A DNA stretch of 64,000 nucleotides, from positions 1,405,932 through 1,469,931 of the forward strand of contig NW_021167084.1 in assembly GCF_003711515.1 (NCBI RefSeq). The letters are read 5' to 3'. A program made the translations under genes and the position numbers. This DNA is from Sodiomyces alkalinus F11 (taxonomy: Eukaryota; Ascomycota; Sordariomycetes; Glomerellales; Plectosphaerellaceae). This document shows, piece by piece, positions 1 through 11,578 of this stretch (its first letter is position 1; each line of letters opens with the position of its first letter). Under the pieces are notes generated by a model. It was given only the letters and a program-made list of their open reading frames with translations. It made no database searches and had not been told where the DNA came from.

Positions 1-760
1 TTATAAGCTATAGGCTATATATTATAATAGTATACTACTAACTATTATAGTTAGAGGTTATACGTTCGGTTCCCGTTATAGGCGTTAGTTAGTAGCTTAT
101 ACTTTTCTTTAAAAATATAGCTATAGTTTTTTTTCTATTTTTCCTAAAATTGTATTAGTCTAGAACCGGACTAATATTACGCTAATTAATATTATAGAAT
201 TGACTAATTCATTAAATCTGGATATATAATTTAACTATTTAAATTAATTTAATAGTAACGCTAATTACTAGTTATTGATACTATATTATTCTAATAAGCT
301 TTAACTAGAAATATAAAGTAGATACTTACTTATAACCTTATAGTTTAATATACTAAGGTCCTTAAAAATATAATACTCTAATTATTTAAGTCTACCTTTA
401 GTACTTTATTACTTATAAGAGTCTTATTATAAATAGTCTTTTAGATATACTATATATTAAGTAAAGACTATAAATATACTTTATTAATACTCTTAGACTT
501 AGTATTTATCTAATAACTTATTTATATAATAATATAAACCCAGAATATACTAATAACAGTTTTAAATTTCCCTTATTTTTATACTTCTATTTATATACTT
601 TTACTTCTATTTATAAATCAATATATTATTAGTAATACTTATATAGTATATTTATACTTATATATATATATATAATACTTACTAGTCTTCCTTTAAGTCA
701 AATATAATTACCTTTATTATATTTCTCTGCTTATTTAATCTAACTAAGCCTTACTAAAAA
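1..760. other. AT-rich gene-free DNA at left edge of repeat island
   Basis: This stretch is extremely AT-rich, full of TA dinucleotides, and has no open reading frame that I can read as a protein. It looks like strongly RIP-mutated repeat DNA continuing from outside the window. No terminal repeat or domain is recognisable. Confidence 0.6.
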
Positions 761-2460
761 GGTTTTCAGTATCTTCCTACCTCTTATCTCTCCGTATAAT
801 TCTGTATATAACACTAAAGATATACGAGGTAAACGATAAGACCTTAAACCTCTTCGCGAGGAGATCTACCGCCGTTACGAAGAGGGCTTTTCCGATAACT
901 TTATTTACGACTATATACGATAGTAAATAGGAATAACGATTAGCTATACCTTACTATAGCGCCGGTATAAGGCCTAAGGCCTCTCGCACTAAATATGTAT
1001 AGTTATATTAACGGATCTTATTCGACGTATATATAAGCTTTTTTACGATAACCTCGACGATATAAAACTACTATAATAGCTATAGACCGAGGGCTTTCGA
1101 ATTTTAAAGTTCGGACTTAAAGGTATCCGGAAAAGTAATAAGTTATAGTAATAGCAGAATATGCCACGGATTAAGGAGGTAAAAGTAAAAGCTAAAGAGT
1201 TCTTTAAGGGTAATAATCCTAATATATCTTTTACACGGGGGCTTAGTACTATATATCTCTATATATTTATATGGTAGAAAGGCTTTATAATTAGCCGCGA
1301 TACTCTTTACCGTATCTTCTTAGAACTATTTCCAGAAAAGGTTACGGCGCGTATAAAGGAGATGCAGTACCGTAGAAAGGGCTAGATAACGCCCGGGCCG
1401 AATTTTATTTAGTCTATTAACGCGTACGATAAGCTACTTCCCTTCGGCTTCGAGATCTACGCCGGTATTAACACCTACGCCCGATTTATAACTTAGTTCT
1501 ACGTTAGAGTATTGGCGTATACTACTAGGAATATCCTTACGTAGTATATCCACGTTATACGTTAGACTGGATTTCTCCCGCGGTTTATTCGGTTAGATCG
1601 GGGTAAAAAGATAACACTCTTAGCCAGCGTATACTAGTATATATCTATATAGTCGCGTATAAAGAAGAATACAGCCCGTGAGGATATTCCGATTAAGTTT
1701 AAAGACTACTAAATATTTAGGAAGAGTATCTATAATTAACGTATCGAGGCATAGTAGAATAGACTCTATTAATCCCGTTTGGTATATTAAAGGGTAAGTA
1801 AATATTATATTCTACTACTTTATTAGTATTATATTCCTTTACTAATATATATCTAGGAGTATTTTATTCACCTCTCTGAAAACGGCCTTTTCGATAACCG
1901 TTTAATTACTAACCGTATTACGCTACTTTACGTGTATATACTACTTATACGTACTGACTTTACACGATTTATACGGGTCTATAATAGCCACCGTATCCGC
2001 GTATAGTGTTCTCGGCCGTATATTATTACTAATAAGCCTTAGGTGCTTTACTACTAGGCTAAATAGGACTTCCGGGTATAGCCGGATTCTATACAGCTTC
2101 GTATACTAGGAAACGCCTTTATAGAAGATCTTTAATAGCTTAATACATATCTGCCTACGGATATTATAGCAGTATACTTAATGCTTAAGTCTACCGCGGG
2201 TAACCTTTAAGAGATACTAACTATAAACGGTAAAGAGTATCCTATGCTTTCTTTATATAGTTATATACGTAATAGTCTAAATATATATATAGCCGCGAAG
2301 ACTAAACCCGAGCTTTTATTACTACCCACGCCTTATAGTAGTATCACGGCTATAAAGGACCTACTCGAAAAGGAGGGCTTAGATATAGAATAGGCTATAA
2401 CAGGAACTAATAAGACTAATTTAGTCTTTTCAGATATAGAAAGCGAGGGTAGTAATTAAT
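761..2460 (+). pseudogene. Integrase-type (rve/DDE) transposase relic, RIP-degraded
   Basis: Read forward with stops ignored, 1390-1790 gives the pattern of a eukaryotic transposase with an integrase-like core: AYDKLLPFGFEIYAGINTYA, then a stretch resembling F-I-x-x-D-R-G-K. This matches the family pattern (Y-D-K-L-x-P-x-G-F, then a Asp and a D-R-G triad segment). A possible intron (GTAAGT near 1794 to TAG near 1855) precedes a second open stretch, about 1856-2460, ending in an acidic tail. Stops are mostly TAG/TAA where Gln or Trp codons are expected, as RIP would produce. No terminal repeats were identified, so the element's limits are unknown. Family assignment is from motif memory and is moderate; that it is a dead transposase relic is more secure. 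Confidence 0.55.
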
Positions 2461-2499
2461 TCTAATCTAAGGCTCCTTCTAATCTAAGGCTTTATATCG

Positions 2500-3560
2500 G
2501 AAGTTATTAAAAATATACGCTTCCGGCCGCGAAGATTTATCGTTAAACCTAGCACCTTACTTTTACCCGCCTCCTTCTATTCCTCCGTGCCGTAATCCTC
2601 TTTTTCTGTATAAGCCTACGCATTAGTATCTGGTGCTATCTCGGTCTTTACTACTAACGGCTTAGTCTTTACTACCTACGGCTCGGTATACGTTACCGGC
2701 TTAGTCTTAACCGTTACCTTTATAGCTTATTTCCCTTTCCCCTTTCTGGTCTACTTCTTCGCACGGGTCTCCTTTCCGACTTCCTTCTTTATAGCGATCG
2801 GCACCTCCTTATCGTTATTATTTCACGTTATATCGTTACGTTTACTCGAGGTTAGCTTTAACGGGTCGGGAACCTTAGTCTTTCGGAGGAAGGTAAGATA
2901 GTAATCCTTTATTAGACTAAGACCCGATTCGCGCAAAAACGCACGGAGCGTTATAGTATTATACGCCTTATTTCGAAAGAAGATAACGGTTTTCGGATTC
3001 TTCTAATCGTATAGAAAGACTGTAAAGTCCTAGTTAAATTAGTATTTATCGGATATAAACTAGCTTATAAGGTAGCGTATAATGTCTTAGTAGTTCGGAA
3101 AAGTCTAGTCTAATATAATTAAAACGCGGCCGGTAATTTTTTATCCTCTAATCTTTATAAACTTTAAGATATCCACGCCGTCGATATCTTAAACGTAGTA
3201 CTCGCCGCTATATAGGCTAATACTAATCTCTTTTATAGCCTACGGCTACTTTTCTTTCCGTGTTAATTAGATACTAGCCCTACGCTACGCCTCGCCGGTT
3301 CGAAACGTAGTTATAAGCGCTCTGCCCTATACCTACGCCTACACGATAGTGCCGGGTATATAAAGCGCCTTCGGTTCTGTATCTTCGCGCTTTAAGCGGG
3401 GAGGAGTATCTACGGTTAAGTCGATAACCGTGTTATCGTCGTTAATAGGAGGTATTAATTTATTCTTAATAAATATAGTTTTAAACCGGCCTATACCGTA
3501 TTTAGCGTATACTAACTAATCGGGATTAGTATTGAAAAGAATAGTATAATAGACCTTAAC
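2500..3560 (-). pseudogene. Unidentified RIP-degraded ORF on the minus strand
   Basis: The minus strand reads as a long, only occasionally interrupted protein-like stretch. It includes a Pro/Asp-rich segment (VIDLTVDTPPRLKRED), a segment resembling D-I-D-G-V-D-I-L-K-F, and a Lys-rich carboxy-terminal half. Interrupting codons are mainly TAG/TAA, suggesting RIP of Gln codons. I do not recognise the family. It may be an accessory ORF of the adjacent integrase-type element or a separate transposon gene. It ends before normal-composition DNA that starts near 3815. Confidence 0.4.
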
Positions 3561-3948
3561 ATTAGGGTAAATAAGTATAGTTAGGGGCGTTATTATATAG
3601 ACTATTATATAACCGTTAGCATAGATACGTCTTCTAAATAAGCCCTACGATAGTTATACGGATATATATAGGGCTATATAGATAGAGTTTTTATATATAT
3701 ACCCTATAACCCTGCTTAATTATATCTGCATACGCCTATATATAAATCTTACTACTAAGTAGGAGACTTCTACGGTCGGGGTAAACCTATTAATCGATTA
3801 TTACTATTTTTAGAAGTTACAACAGACCGTCCTGCCGCTTGCCGTAACGAGCCCTGGAATAGGTCTAGTCTTCGATCCACTCGGCCACAAGCGGGGACCT
3901 TCTCGAATCATCAGGAGGCAAGTTGAGAGTCCAGAACGGGAACACGTC

Positions 3949-5956
3949 TACCCGTGCCACGCCCCACTTATATTAGTTCGTTAAAACTCACCAGCCTATA
4001 AGCTAGTACTCGACAGTTATATGTTCAAGACAGTTATATAACTATTTTCTACCGATTTTAAAGCTATTTATAACTATCGCGATAACGTAACCTAATAACC
4101 CATCCCCCACGTGGTATATAGCTTACCTAGTCGCTTAGCCTTCCTCTAAGCCCTAGCCATCTTTACAGCGTCCTCCCCTACCTTCTTATACGCTCTTTAC
4201 TTCTTTAAACGCGTAGTGTCCACGATACGCTCTACCTTTATAACCTTATCCTTAACGCGTTATTTAGCTATTCTACGCGCCTCGTTCACGGTTAAAACGC
4301 CTCCGTGCTATAGCTAGAGGTTCCTAGTAGCACGGCGTTAGTAGGTAATAGCCTCGGCTAGCTTTATACGCGCGAGGTCCCTCTTCACTTGGATCAGTTC
4401 GGACGCTAAAGACAACGACCCCTTAATAAAGGTTGTCACTTTACGTTACGTGGCAAGATCTAATTCCGCCTTATCACGTAAACTACGCCTAATTCTACGG
4501 GCAGAACGATACATCTAATAAAGAGTTACTAGCGTTACCGGGTTTAAGGACCTATCAGAAGGGGTAAGAGGCGGGGTAAGTGTCCGAAGTCTACGCTCTT
4601 CTAACTACTATAGAATAACCTAAGGATTAAATAGATAAATCCCTGTTTTTCTAAAGGCCGAAAGGATCGTTAATTACTTAAACGCCTACTTACGTACGCC
4701 CTTAAGCAATAAGAGGAATTCGAGCTTCGTGATATTAACGACTCCATCGCGAACTAACTAGTTAAGGGCTTTAGCGTGGTAGTGCTTTAAAGGCTAGAAA
4801 ACAATAACGTTAAGCGGTTAAAGTATATAGGTTAGGTAAGGAGGTAATCTAAAAGGGATAATATCGTGATCGTTATAATATTATATAAATTCCTTTATAT
4901 AGTGGGAGCCGTGCCTATCTAGGATTAACAGCCGCTTCGCGCTAATAGATAACTTATAGGAGTGCTTATCGAAGTGCTATAGCTAACGCAGGCTAATCTA
5001 TTATTCAGTTAGCGGGATACTTTATAGCAAAATAAGGTAGGGCAGACCTAATCGTTAGAATATCCAGTTAGCGATACGGCTATTATTATTTCGCCGGCCA
5101 TCTCTTCCAGTTTATACTATTACCGTATATAGATTTTACCACTTAAAATCAGGAAAACGGGGATAATAACGCCACCTGCCGAAATAGCTTTAATCGCTAT
5201 TACAGACTCCCTATTCTAGGGGGTCCCAAAATAATAGGATCTATTCCGTTTAGTGACTATAACCTAATCTTTACCTATCCCGATCTAAAAGCCGGTCTCG
5301 TCTATATTCTAGATAGATTCCGGTAGGATTCCGTTTTCCTGTATAACCTCCCGTAATTAGTTAAAGTACTAAAGAACCCGTTCGGAATCCTCGGCAGTCT
5401 AACGGTTCGTATCTATCTTCTTTTACTTCTTCTTAAAGTAACCGTGCCGTTAGATAAACCGCGTAACCTATCGTTAACTAACGGTAGGGGCGGGGCAGCC
5501 TTTTTTAGTATCGAGACGCGCCTCTAGAATCGTATCTATAGTATTAGTAATAAACTTAGGTCGAATCGTAAGGTTAATACTATTAAGGCGGTCGATATAA
5601 CGGCATAGGGCTTTTTCTTCGGGCTCTAAAAGCTTCGAATTCGCTGACTTTTAACCTAGTCGAGGAGGGTAGCCGCGAAGGCGATTCCGGAGCGTGTATC
5701 GCGGGATTCTAAATTAACGCGCCACTATTAACATTATAGCCTCGGGGTTTTCGTTAATATAATTAATAGCCTTAGCGACGTGAGATTCTATCTTTAAAAG
5801 GATTAAAATAGGGTGTTATTATCGATAAAAACACGGTTATTATAAATAGCTTTAAAAAAGTAGTCACATAACTATCTTAAACACACAACTGTCGAGCACC
5901 AGCTTATAGGCTAGTGAGTTTCAACGAACTAATATAAGTGGGGCGTGGCACGGGTA
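3949..5956 (-). mobile_element. Complete Tc1/mariner (Fot1/pogo-like) DNA transposon relic
   Basis: The element spans 3951-5954 (about 2.0 kb). Its ends are inverted repeats of about 90 bp, beginning CCCGTGCCACGCCCC at the left and ending with the reverse complement at the right. TA dinucleotides at 3949-3950 and 5955-5956 form the target-site duplication of the Tc1/mariner superfamily. The two repeats differ almost only by transitions, as expected after RIP. Normal-composition DNA lies on both outer flanks. One transposase relic lies between the repeats on the minus strand. Long terminal repeats with a CENP-B-type transposase place it near Fot1/pogo. Confidence 0.9.
4050..5830 (-). pseudogene. 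Fot1/pogo-type transposase, inactivated by RIP
   Basis: Reading the minus strand from about 5825, the amino-terminal part resembles a pipsqueak/CENP-B helix-turn-helix domain (KIESHVAKAINYINENPEA, then R-I-P-R-x-T-L-R-x-R). Next comes a Y-I-D-R-L-N-S-I-N-L-T-I-R-P segment. The DDE_1 catalytic core includes N-I-D-E-T-G-F near 5300, followed by an I-G that is preceded by TAG where Gln is expected. Further on a block resembling T-A-I-K-A-I-S-A-G-G-V lies near 5190-5160. Multiple in-frame TAG/TAA codons replace expected CAG/CAA. It cannot be functional. Family assignment rests on the order of motifs and on the terminal repeats around it. Confidence 0.85.
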
Positions 5957-7553
5957 GTGTGAAGAAAGGCAGGTAAGTGCATTGACTGCATGTGTTGACT
6001 GTTCACTGCCCATCCAGGACGGCGATGTCTGGTTTGTATGAAGACTGATGGTCTTTGGTCATGGCCGCATCCTCGACTGGATGCTCGACCAGACAACGCC
6101 AACGCCAATGCCAACCCCCCGTTTCCTTTGACCGGTGACGGGGGGTATAGCGGGAATGTGCGTATTAATAATATGAGGCGGGAAATGCGGGGAGGCATGC
6201 AAGACGGGATTGTTGCTGGCACACATCGAGGTTGCATCCGAAAACCTTTACCTGATGCCGGCACGGAGGACGAGATAGAATAGACAAGCAAAGATCAATC
6301 AAGATCTTTCCAGGCTGCATCGGCTACATAAGGAAGGTCATTTGAGAGATCAATGAGTTTGATGAGTTGGAAGAATTATAAACGTCTGCTCTGCACTCTA
6401 CAACATGCGGCCATGCCCCCATAGTAGGTGAGACCGTGAGATTTGATAAACACATCGTTGAAGATTCAGGACCTTTCGGACAGCGGACCCAGTGCCGCAG
6501 CTAAGGTAATTATTCGTCGCTAGCATCTCTGTAGCCTCGTAGACCTCCTGTAGCGCCACTTTGTAATAATTACTTTGTGGAATCGCTTCGGTCTATTGAG
6601 ACCTGGCGTGGCGTCTTGTCAGAACAACAGAGACAAGTCACAAACTACGGTTCCATGCCAGGATTCGTGGAATATTCGAAGAGACGGAATAACTGATGGA
6701 GAGCCAGACGGTTCAGATGGCCCTACCCCGGCCTTTAGCATGCGTTTATATACCCCTACGCGGGTACTATTGAGCACTTTTCTTACGTATAACGTACGCT
6801 CGCTCGCGTTCACTTGCTGGCTTTTATAGGCGGGGAGGACGGCGTGGGGGCCAGAAGCTCATGGACAGGTGGTCGTCAGTATTACAGGGAGGTGGCATTA
6901 TTCTAATAACAACCTGTCTCTCTCATCCGTCTTCGACTTCATCTACCTCTACCTCTACCGTCTGCTTTGGGTCAAGCCAAGCCAATTTGTTTACCTTCCG
7001 GGGTCATGAATTCCAGACATGAATGCAACGGCATATGTATAACATTGAAGATAAAAGGAAGAGGGGGGAAAAATGCGTCCAGTGATGGCTTCTTCTCGGC
7101 CAACGACCCACGACTCGTCCAACCAGGTTTCCGTAGAGTCCGTATTAGTGGAATTAATGCCTATCTTCCCCATAGGCCAGCACACTGCCCAGCCACCAAG
7201 CACGCCCTAACCCCTGTCCGTCCACCACATCCCCATCCCCATCCTTATCCCCATCCTTATCCTTCGACCCCTCCCCCTCCTTGTCCAACAAACCTAGTCA
7301 CCTGTTCACTTCTCCTGTCCCGGACGCCGGACGTCAAGCTCTCACCATCTCCACCATCTTGTTCTCGTATACGTGTGCACGATTCACAGTGCACACATGA
7401 CAGGCGGCGTCGTCGAGGACATGCAAGCAGCTCGATCCTCTTCCCTCGCGCATTCGTCCTGACTTTTTCGAGCGACGACGGTCAATCAGTATCGCCATCT
7501 TCGCCCTTCACCTCTATGCTCTTCCTCTCCTCCGCCCATTGAAATCAGACACC
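5957..7553. other. Gene-free flank between transposon and first gene
   Basis: Base composition returns to normal directly after the transposon. I see no supported gene. A pyrimidine-rich block at about 7205-7275, built from CCCCATCC and CCTTAT units, lies within the probable promoter and 5' leader of the gene starting at 7554. Confidence 0.5.
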
Positions 7554-8693
7554 ATGATCTCGCCGACACCACCCCGTCTGCTCAGGGCCCTCCTGACCGT
7601 CATCGCCCTGCAATCGACCTCCGTCGCCTCCATCTGGATCTCCGTCGACGCCGACGGCACCGCACACACCATCACCCCGACCACCGACGTCGTAGGCGGC
7701 GCCACCACCACCATCGATGCCGTTCCGTATTCCCTGACCGGCCGCGTCTTCACAATCACCCAGACCGATGGCGCCGTCACCACCAGCTCCGGCAACCCCC
7801 CTCCGCCCCGTGCGACCGACTCGGACGGCGGTCGCGGTTACTTTATCCCCTGCCGATGGAACGCCAACTCGGCCATCTCCCCGTTCTGCAACCCGCGCGA
7901 CAGGTCCGAGCTGTATGCTGAAGAGCCCTATTACAGTAAGATTTCTTTTTCCTTTTTTTTTTCTTCCTTTTTTTCTTCTTTTTGGGGGTTTCTTTTCAAC
8001 CGCGAGATTATGTTTCTCTTGTAGTAAAAAGTAGTATATATATAAAAGGAAGAGAGAGAGAGAAAGAAACCCCAGAAAGAAAAAGAACATTTCACTAACC
8101 CATCGCCCTCAGTCACCTGGGACGACCACGGCGTCCCCGAAGGAAGCGGTCGCCTCGTAGGCTACCTCGTCAGCTCGATCGGCGCACGACGGTCGAACAC
8201 CCCCCTCTTCACCTTCGACGTCGCCCTCCGCGACGGCCACCACGCCTGGACCCCCACCGAATCCGACCTGAACGGCAGCGACGTCTTCAGCTTCATCGAG
8301 CTCGTCCTCAGCTACGAGGGCTACAACCGCACCGGCCCCGTCGTCAGAGTCCTGCCCCCGCGCGACGAGATCCCCGAGGAGAGCAACGACGGGGGAAGCG
8401 GCGGTGGCGGTGGTGGTGGCGGCGGGCCGAACGTCCTGGCGATCGTTTTGCCCATCGTCTTTGTCGTGTTGGCCATCTTTGGTGCCGCGTTTGCCTTCTT
8501 CGTTATCCGCAGGCGGAGACGCAATGCTGCGGGTACTGGCCCGGCGGCCAAGCGCGTGAGCAACGCTCTGGGGGCATCTGGTCCCGGGGTGGCGGGGAAG
8601 AATGATGTTGATATTGAGTTGTCGCCTACGAGTCCGCCTGGTCGGAATGTGTTCCAGGAGGAGGTTGCGAGGCAGCAGAGGGAGAGGCAGTGA
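7554..8693 (+). CDS. Single-pass (type I) membrane protein, hypothetical
   Basis: Two exons, 7554-7935 and 8113-8693, joined in phase 1 across a 177-bp GTAAGA..CAG intron, give a 320-residue protein. The start is the ATG in the context ACACCATGA, which begins a signal peptide (about residues 1-26). The ectodomain is Thr/Asp-rich with a small cysteine pair region (I-P-C-R-W, then P-F-C-N-P) and a Y-Y-I-T-W-D segment, a pattern I associate with fungal surface proteins bearing an Ig-like or Kre9/Knh-like fold, though this is not certain. A Gly run of about ten residues precedes one transmembrane helix (around residues 235-260), followed by RRRRR and a short cytoplasmic tail. The role is unknown; cell-surface sensing or wall attachment is an inference from architecture. 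The intron has a conspicuous T-rich stretch near its 5' end. Confidence 0.8.
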
Positions 8694-9225
8694 GGACTGG
8701 AGTCTTTGGTCTTGAGAGGGGACGGACAGCTGTGGCCGCATGAGGAGGAACCTTTTTTTATTTCTTTTTATTTTTATGTCATGGGATGATGGGTCTTAAT
8801 GACATGACTGGAGCAACACAACTACCACTGATGGAAGGATAGAACTGGTTTGGTATTTACAATGTGCTTGGTAAATCGCAATCATGCCCGTTCTTCTGAG
8901 TGCATGTGCTAGCTGCAAGCGATTACGGATATCCACTACAACAAGACAAGCCCAAGCTTTACTCACGAAACCCGAAAGACTGTTTACTCCTCAGAGAAGT
9001 GGTTCTGTGATGCAAGAGAGTATCTATATTCTCTGGCCGCAGTGCTGATTGCGGATCAATATCCAGCACTCCAAACTCCAAGCCAACATGATATGGCGCC
9101 CCTGAATAACAAAACAAAGGCATCTCAACTCCTCGATGTGCATATTCGCAGTATCAAATGAAACCAAATAAAAACAAACGCCAATTCCCCGTGTCCCAAC
9201 TTGTGCCGTCCATATACCAGAACGA
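8694..9225. other. Intergenic region between convergent genes
   Basis: This is the 3' flank shared by the plus-strand gene ending at 8693 and the minus-strand gene ending at 9226. A T/A-rich patch at 8753-8777 could serve 3'-end formation. I see no other gene. Confidence 0.5.
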
Positions 9226-11079
9226 TCACTTCAAGGCACACTTGAAGTGGCAGTAGGTGTCACGGTACTGTTACGAGTTAGCTTCTCTCTTTGTCAAAAG
9301 AAAACATGAACCTAATCAAAACGAAGGAACCGGAGGAAACTGGAACTCGATAACTTACCCAAGTTGGTCCACCCTCAAGACCTTCCCAACTACCACCCCG
9401 GCACTTGGGGAACCGCGCCGCCGACCGAGAAGTCGCATCCTTCTTATACTCATACCGAGCGCCGCTACCAAACTTCGCATTGATATGGAAGTAATCATAG
9501 TCCGGCCGCATGTCGTCATGGCGCTTGTACCGGTGATGCTTGTCCTCGGTGAACCAGACCTCGACCCTCTCTTTGATGCCGATAGCATCGGCATCAAACC
9601 GGATCCTCGGCCCCTCCTTACCCAGTTCGTACTCCATCTCGGAGAACTGGTGGAGCGGCGTCCCTCCCCGCTCCTGGGGCGAATAGAAGGTCGCGGAGAA
9701 CTGGAGAAAGTCGTACTCATCCTCCTTGTCAACCGCGAAGGGAAACACGCGCACGTGGAGCATGCAGATGTCCTTGAGCCGGGCGCTGCGGTGACGGTAG
9801 CTCCACGTACGGCGCATCTGCCGGATCTCTTGCCCGTCCCAGTGTGCCACGAAGTGCCGCCGAACCGAGGACCCGGAGCTGGAACTGCCACCGCCCGAGT
9901 GAGGAACAGCCGGCGCAAACTGCCACGCGAAGACGTTGGTCCACGGGTGGACTGTAGTGTCCTCGGGGTCGTACGGCGTGTAGTTGGGCGAATGCAGCTT
10001 CAACTCACCCGGTTCGAGGCGCAGGATGCGGGTGATGTCAGCGAACAGCTTCTCCATCTGCGGCTTGTTCTTGAGCTCCTGGCTATCGGGACCCAGGGAG
10101 ACGCGGCGGGGGGAGAAGATGCGGAACTGGCGCCACTCCGTGCTCTGTTTGTCGAGGATCATGCCGGGCTTGACCAGGTCCGCGATGCCAATCGAGTCGC
10201 GCGCTCCGGGTGGTCGGCGTCGTCGTGCTTCAGGACGCGGGCGAAGAACCGGTGGACGTTCTCTTCGTAGGCTGCCTGCTGAGCCTCCGTGTCGATGGTG
10301 CGTGGGCCGTACTCGCCGACCTGGCCGAACTTGTAGCTCCAGTGGATGAAGGTGGGGTGCTCCCAGATGTGAGCCGTCATGACGCCCAGGTTGCTTGCGG
10401 CGACGAAGATGGTGCAGCCGCCTACCTGCTCAGCACCGCCGGCACGGATGGGAGGCCGTTCCACGGGGAAACCAGTGGCATCGTCGTCTAGGTAGATGAC
10501 GCGGCCGGATGAGAGGCCGTTTGACTCGAAGTGAACTCCAGTAACATGGATGATTTGGTTCATCCGAGTCCAGTAGTCCTTTTCATCATAGTCTCCGGTG
10601 GCCATCCAGTCCTTGGGCTTGATGATCCTGTCCTCGGGAAGTAGGTAAATGTGGGGGACTTCGACCGGCGCATCATGAGGGATCTGGCGAGGAGAAACCG
10701 CTGCAGGGGACTGAGGCCAACGAAAGATCGAATCACCGAGACGGTCGAAAAGGCTTCTCTTGGCGTGAGTAATATCGGCCATGTCGACGTCCGCGCCGTT
10801 GTTGGATCCTCCGCATTCATCACAGAAGTATCCGCAGGAAGGAGGGCAGCAGATGGGAAGGGACAGCTCAAAGTCATCTAGTTGTGTGATACATCCTGTT
10901 AGCTATGTCTGTCTATATTATATGTCTCTATCCACCTGAGTCTTCGTGAGACCAGGATGGAGGCGTTTCTGACGTGACATACCGGGAGGAGGGAAAATGG
11001 ATTTGGCCAGCACATGCGTGGCCAGAAACAGCAGCGCCAGGAAGATGTGAGCCCATCCCGGGCGGCAAGACACAAGCAT
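9226..11079 (-). pseudogene. Secreted orphan protein, interrupted by a 1-nt frameshift
   Basis: Three exons on the minus strand: 11079-10983, 10877-9359 and 9267-9226, with introns of 105 and 91 bp (GTATGT..TAG with GCTAAC; GTAAGT..CAG with GCTAAC). Exon 1 encodes a signal peptide (hydrophobic core FLALLFLATHVLA). A Cys-rich segment follows (C-C-P-P-S-C-G-Y-F-C-D-E-C) and the last exon ends C-H-F-K-C-A-L-K. Near residue 160 there is a Gly-Cys-T-I-F-V-A-A-S segment then H-I-W-E-H-P. The reading frame of exon 2 breaks at about 10203-10207: upstream and downstream parts are both clearly coding but one base is missing between them. The three exons sum to 1658 nt, one short of a multiple of three. 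With that base the family length would be about 552 residues. It is either a recent pseudogene or an assembly indel. I do not recognise a characterised family, so no function is given. Confidence 0.7.
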
Positions 11080-11440
11080 GATGGCTTGCAAAACTGCAAA
11101 TACTTCTAATAATCGTGATAGAACACTTAGTAACTTAGTTGCTGAAGGTGGTGTAAGATCTTGGAGTTTTGTTCTCTTACCACTGACAAGTCTCTGTGAA
11201 AATGCAGAATAATACCGATGGTGGTTAGAGAGCTAGAGCACGATGGGTGGATTATGATATGATGCTTGGGAAGAGGTTTACAATGGGCAGAGCTCGTGTT
11301 GAGGCTAGAAATATTTATAGGCAACTGCCTGTTATAGTGATTCGGATCTCAACGCGCGCGATCAACATAGAAGGAGCAGATTCACTTACAATATTTGTAT
11401 GCGTGTGCCTATTGAGAAAGTGGCAAGGCAGTTGCCTGAA

Positions 11441-11578
11441 TAGTGAACATATTGATTTACCTAAAGAGTAGGAGCCGAGTGCCGAATGAACTCACCTCCT
11501 TCCTTAGAATAGTGAATATATTGATTTACTAAGAGAGTAGGAGCTAAGTGCCTAATAGACTAACCTCCTTCCTTAGGG
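11441..11578. repeat. Imperfect tandem duplication of a 69-bp unit
   Basis: Two adjacent copies, 11441-11509 and 11510-11578, both begin TAGTGAAYATATTGATTTAC and both end near CCTCCTTCCTTAG. Several differences are C in the first copy and T in the second, the direction expected if the second copy took more RIP. AT-rich DNA follows to about 11800, so this may be the edge of a degraded repeat. Confidence 0.7.

Noticed and set aside
9257..10270. 337-codon open frame opposite the secreted orphan gene
   Set aside because: Antisense shadow; the minus strand has signal peptide, splice sites and conserved Cys pattern.
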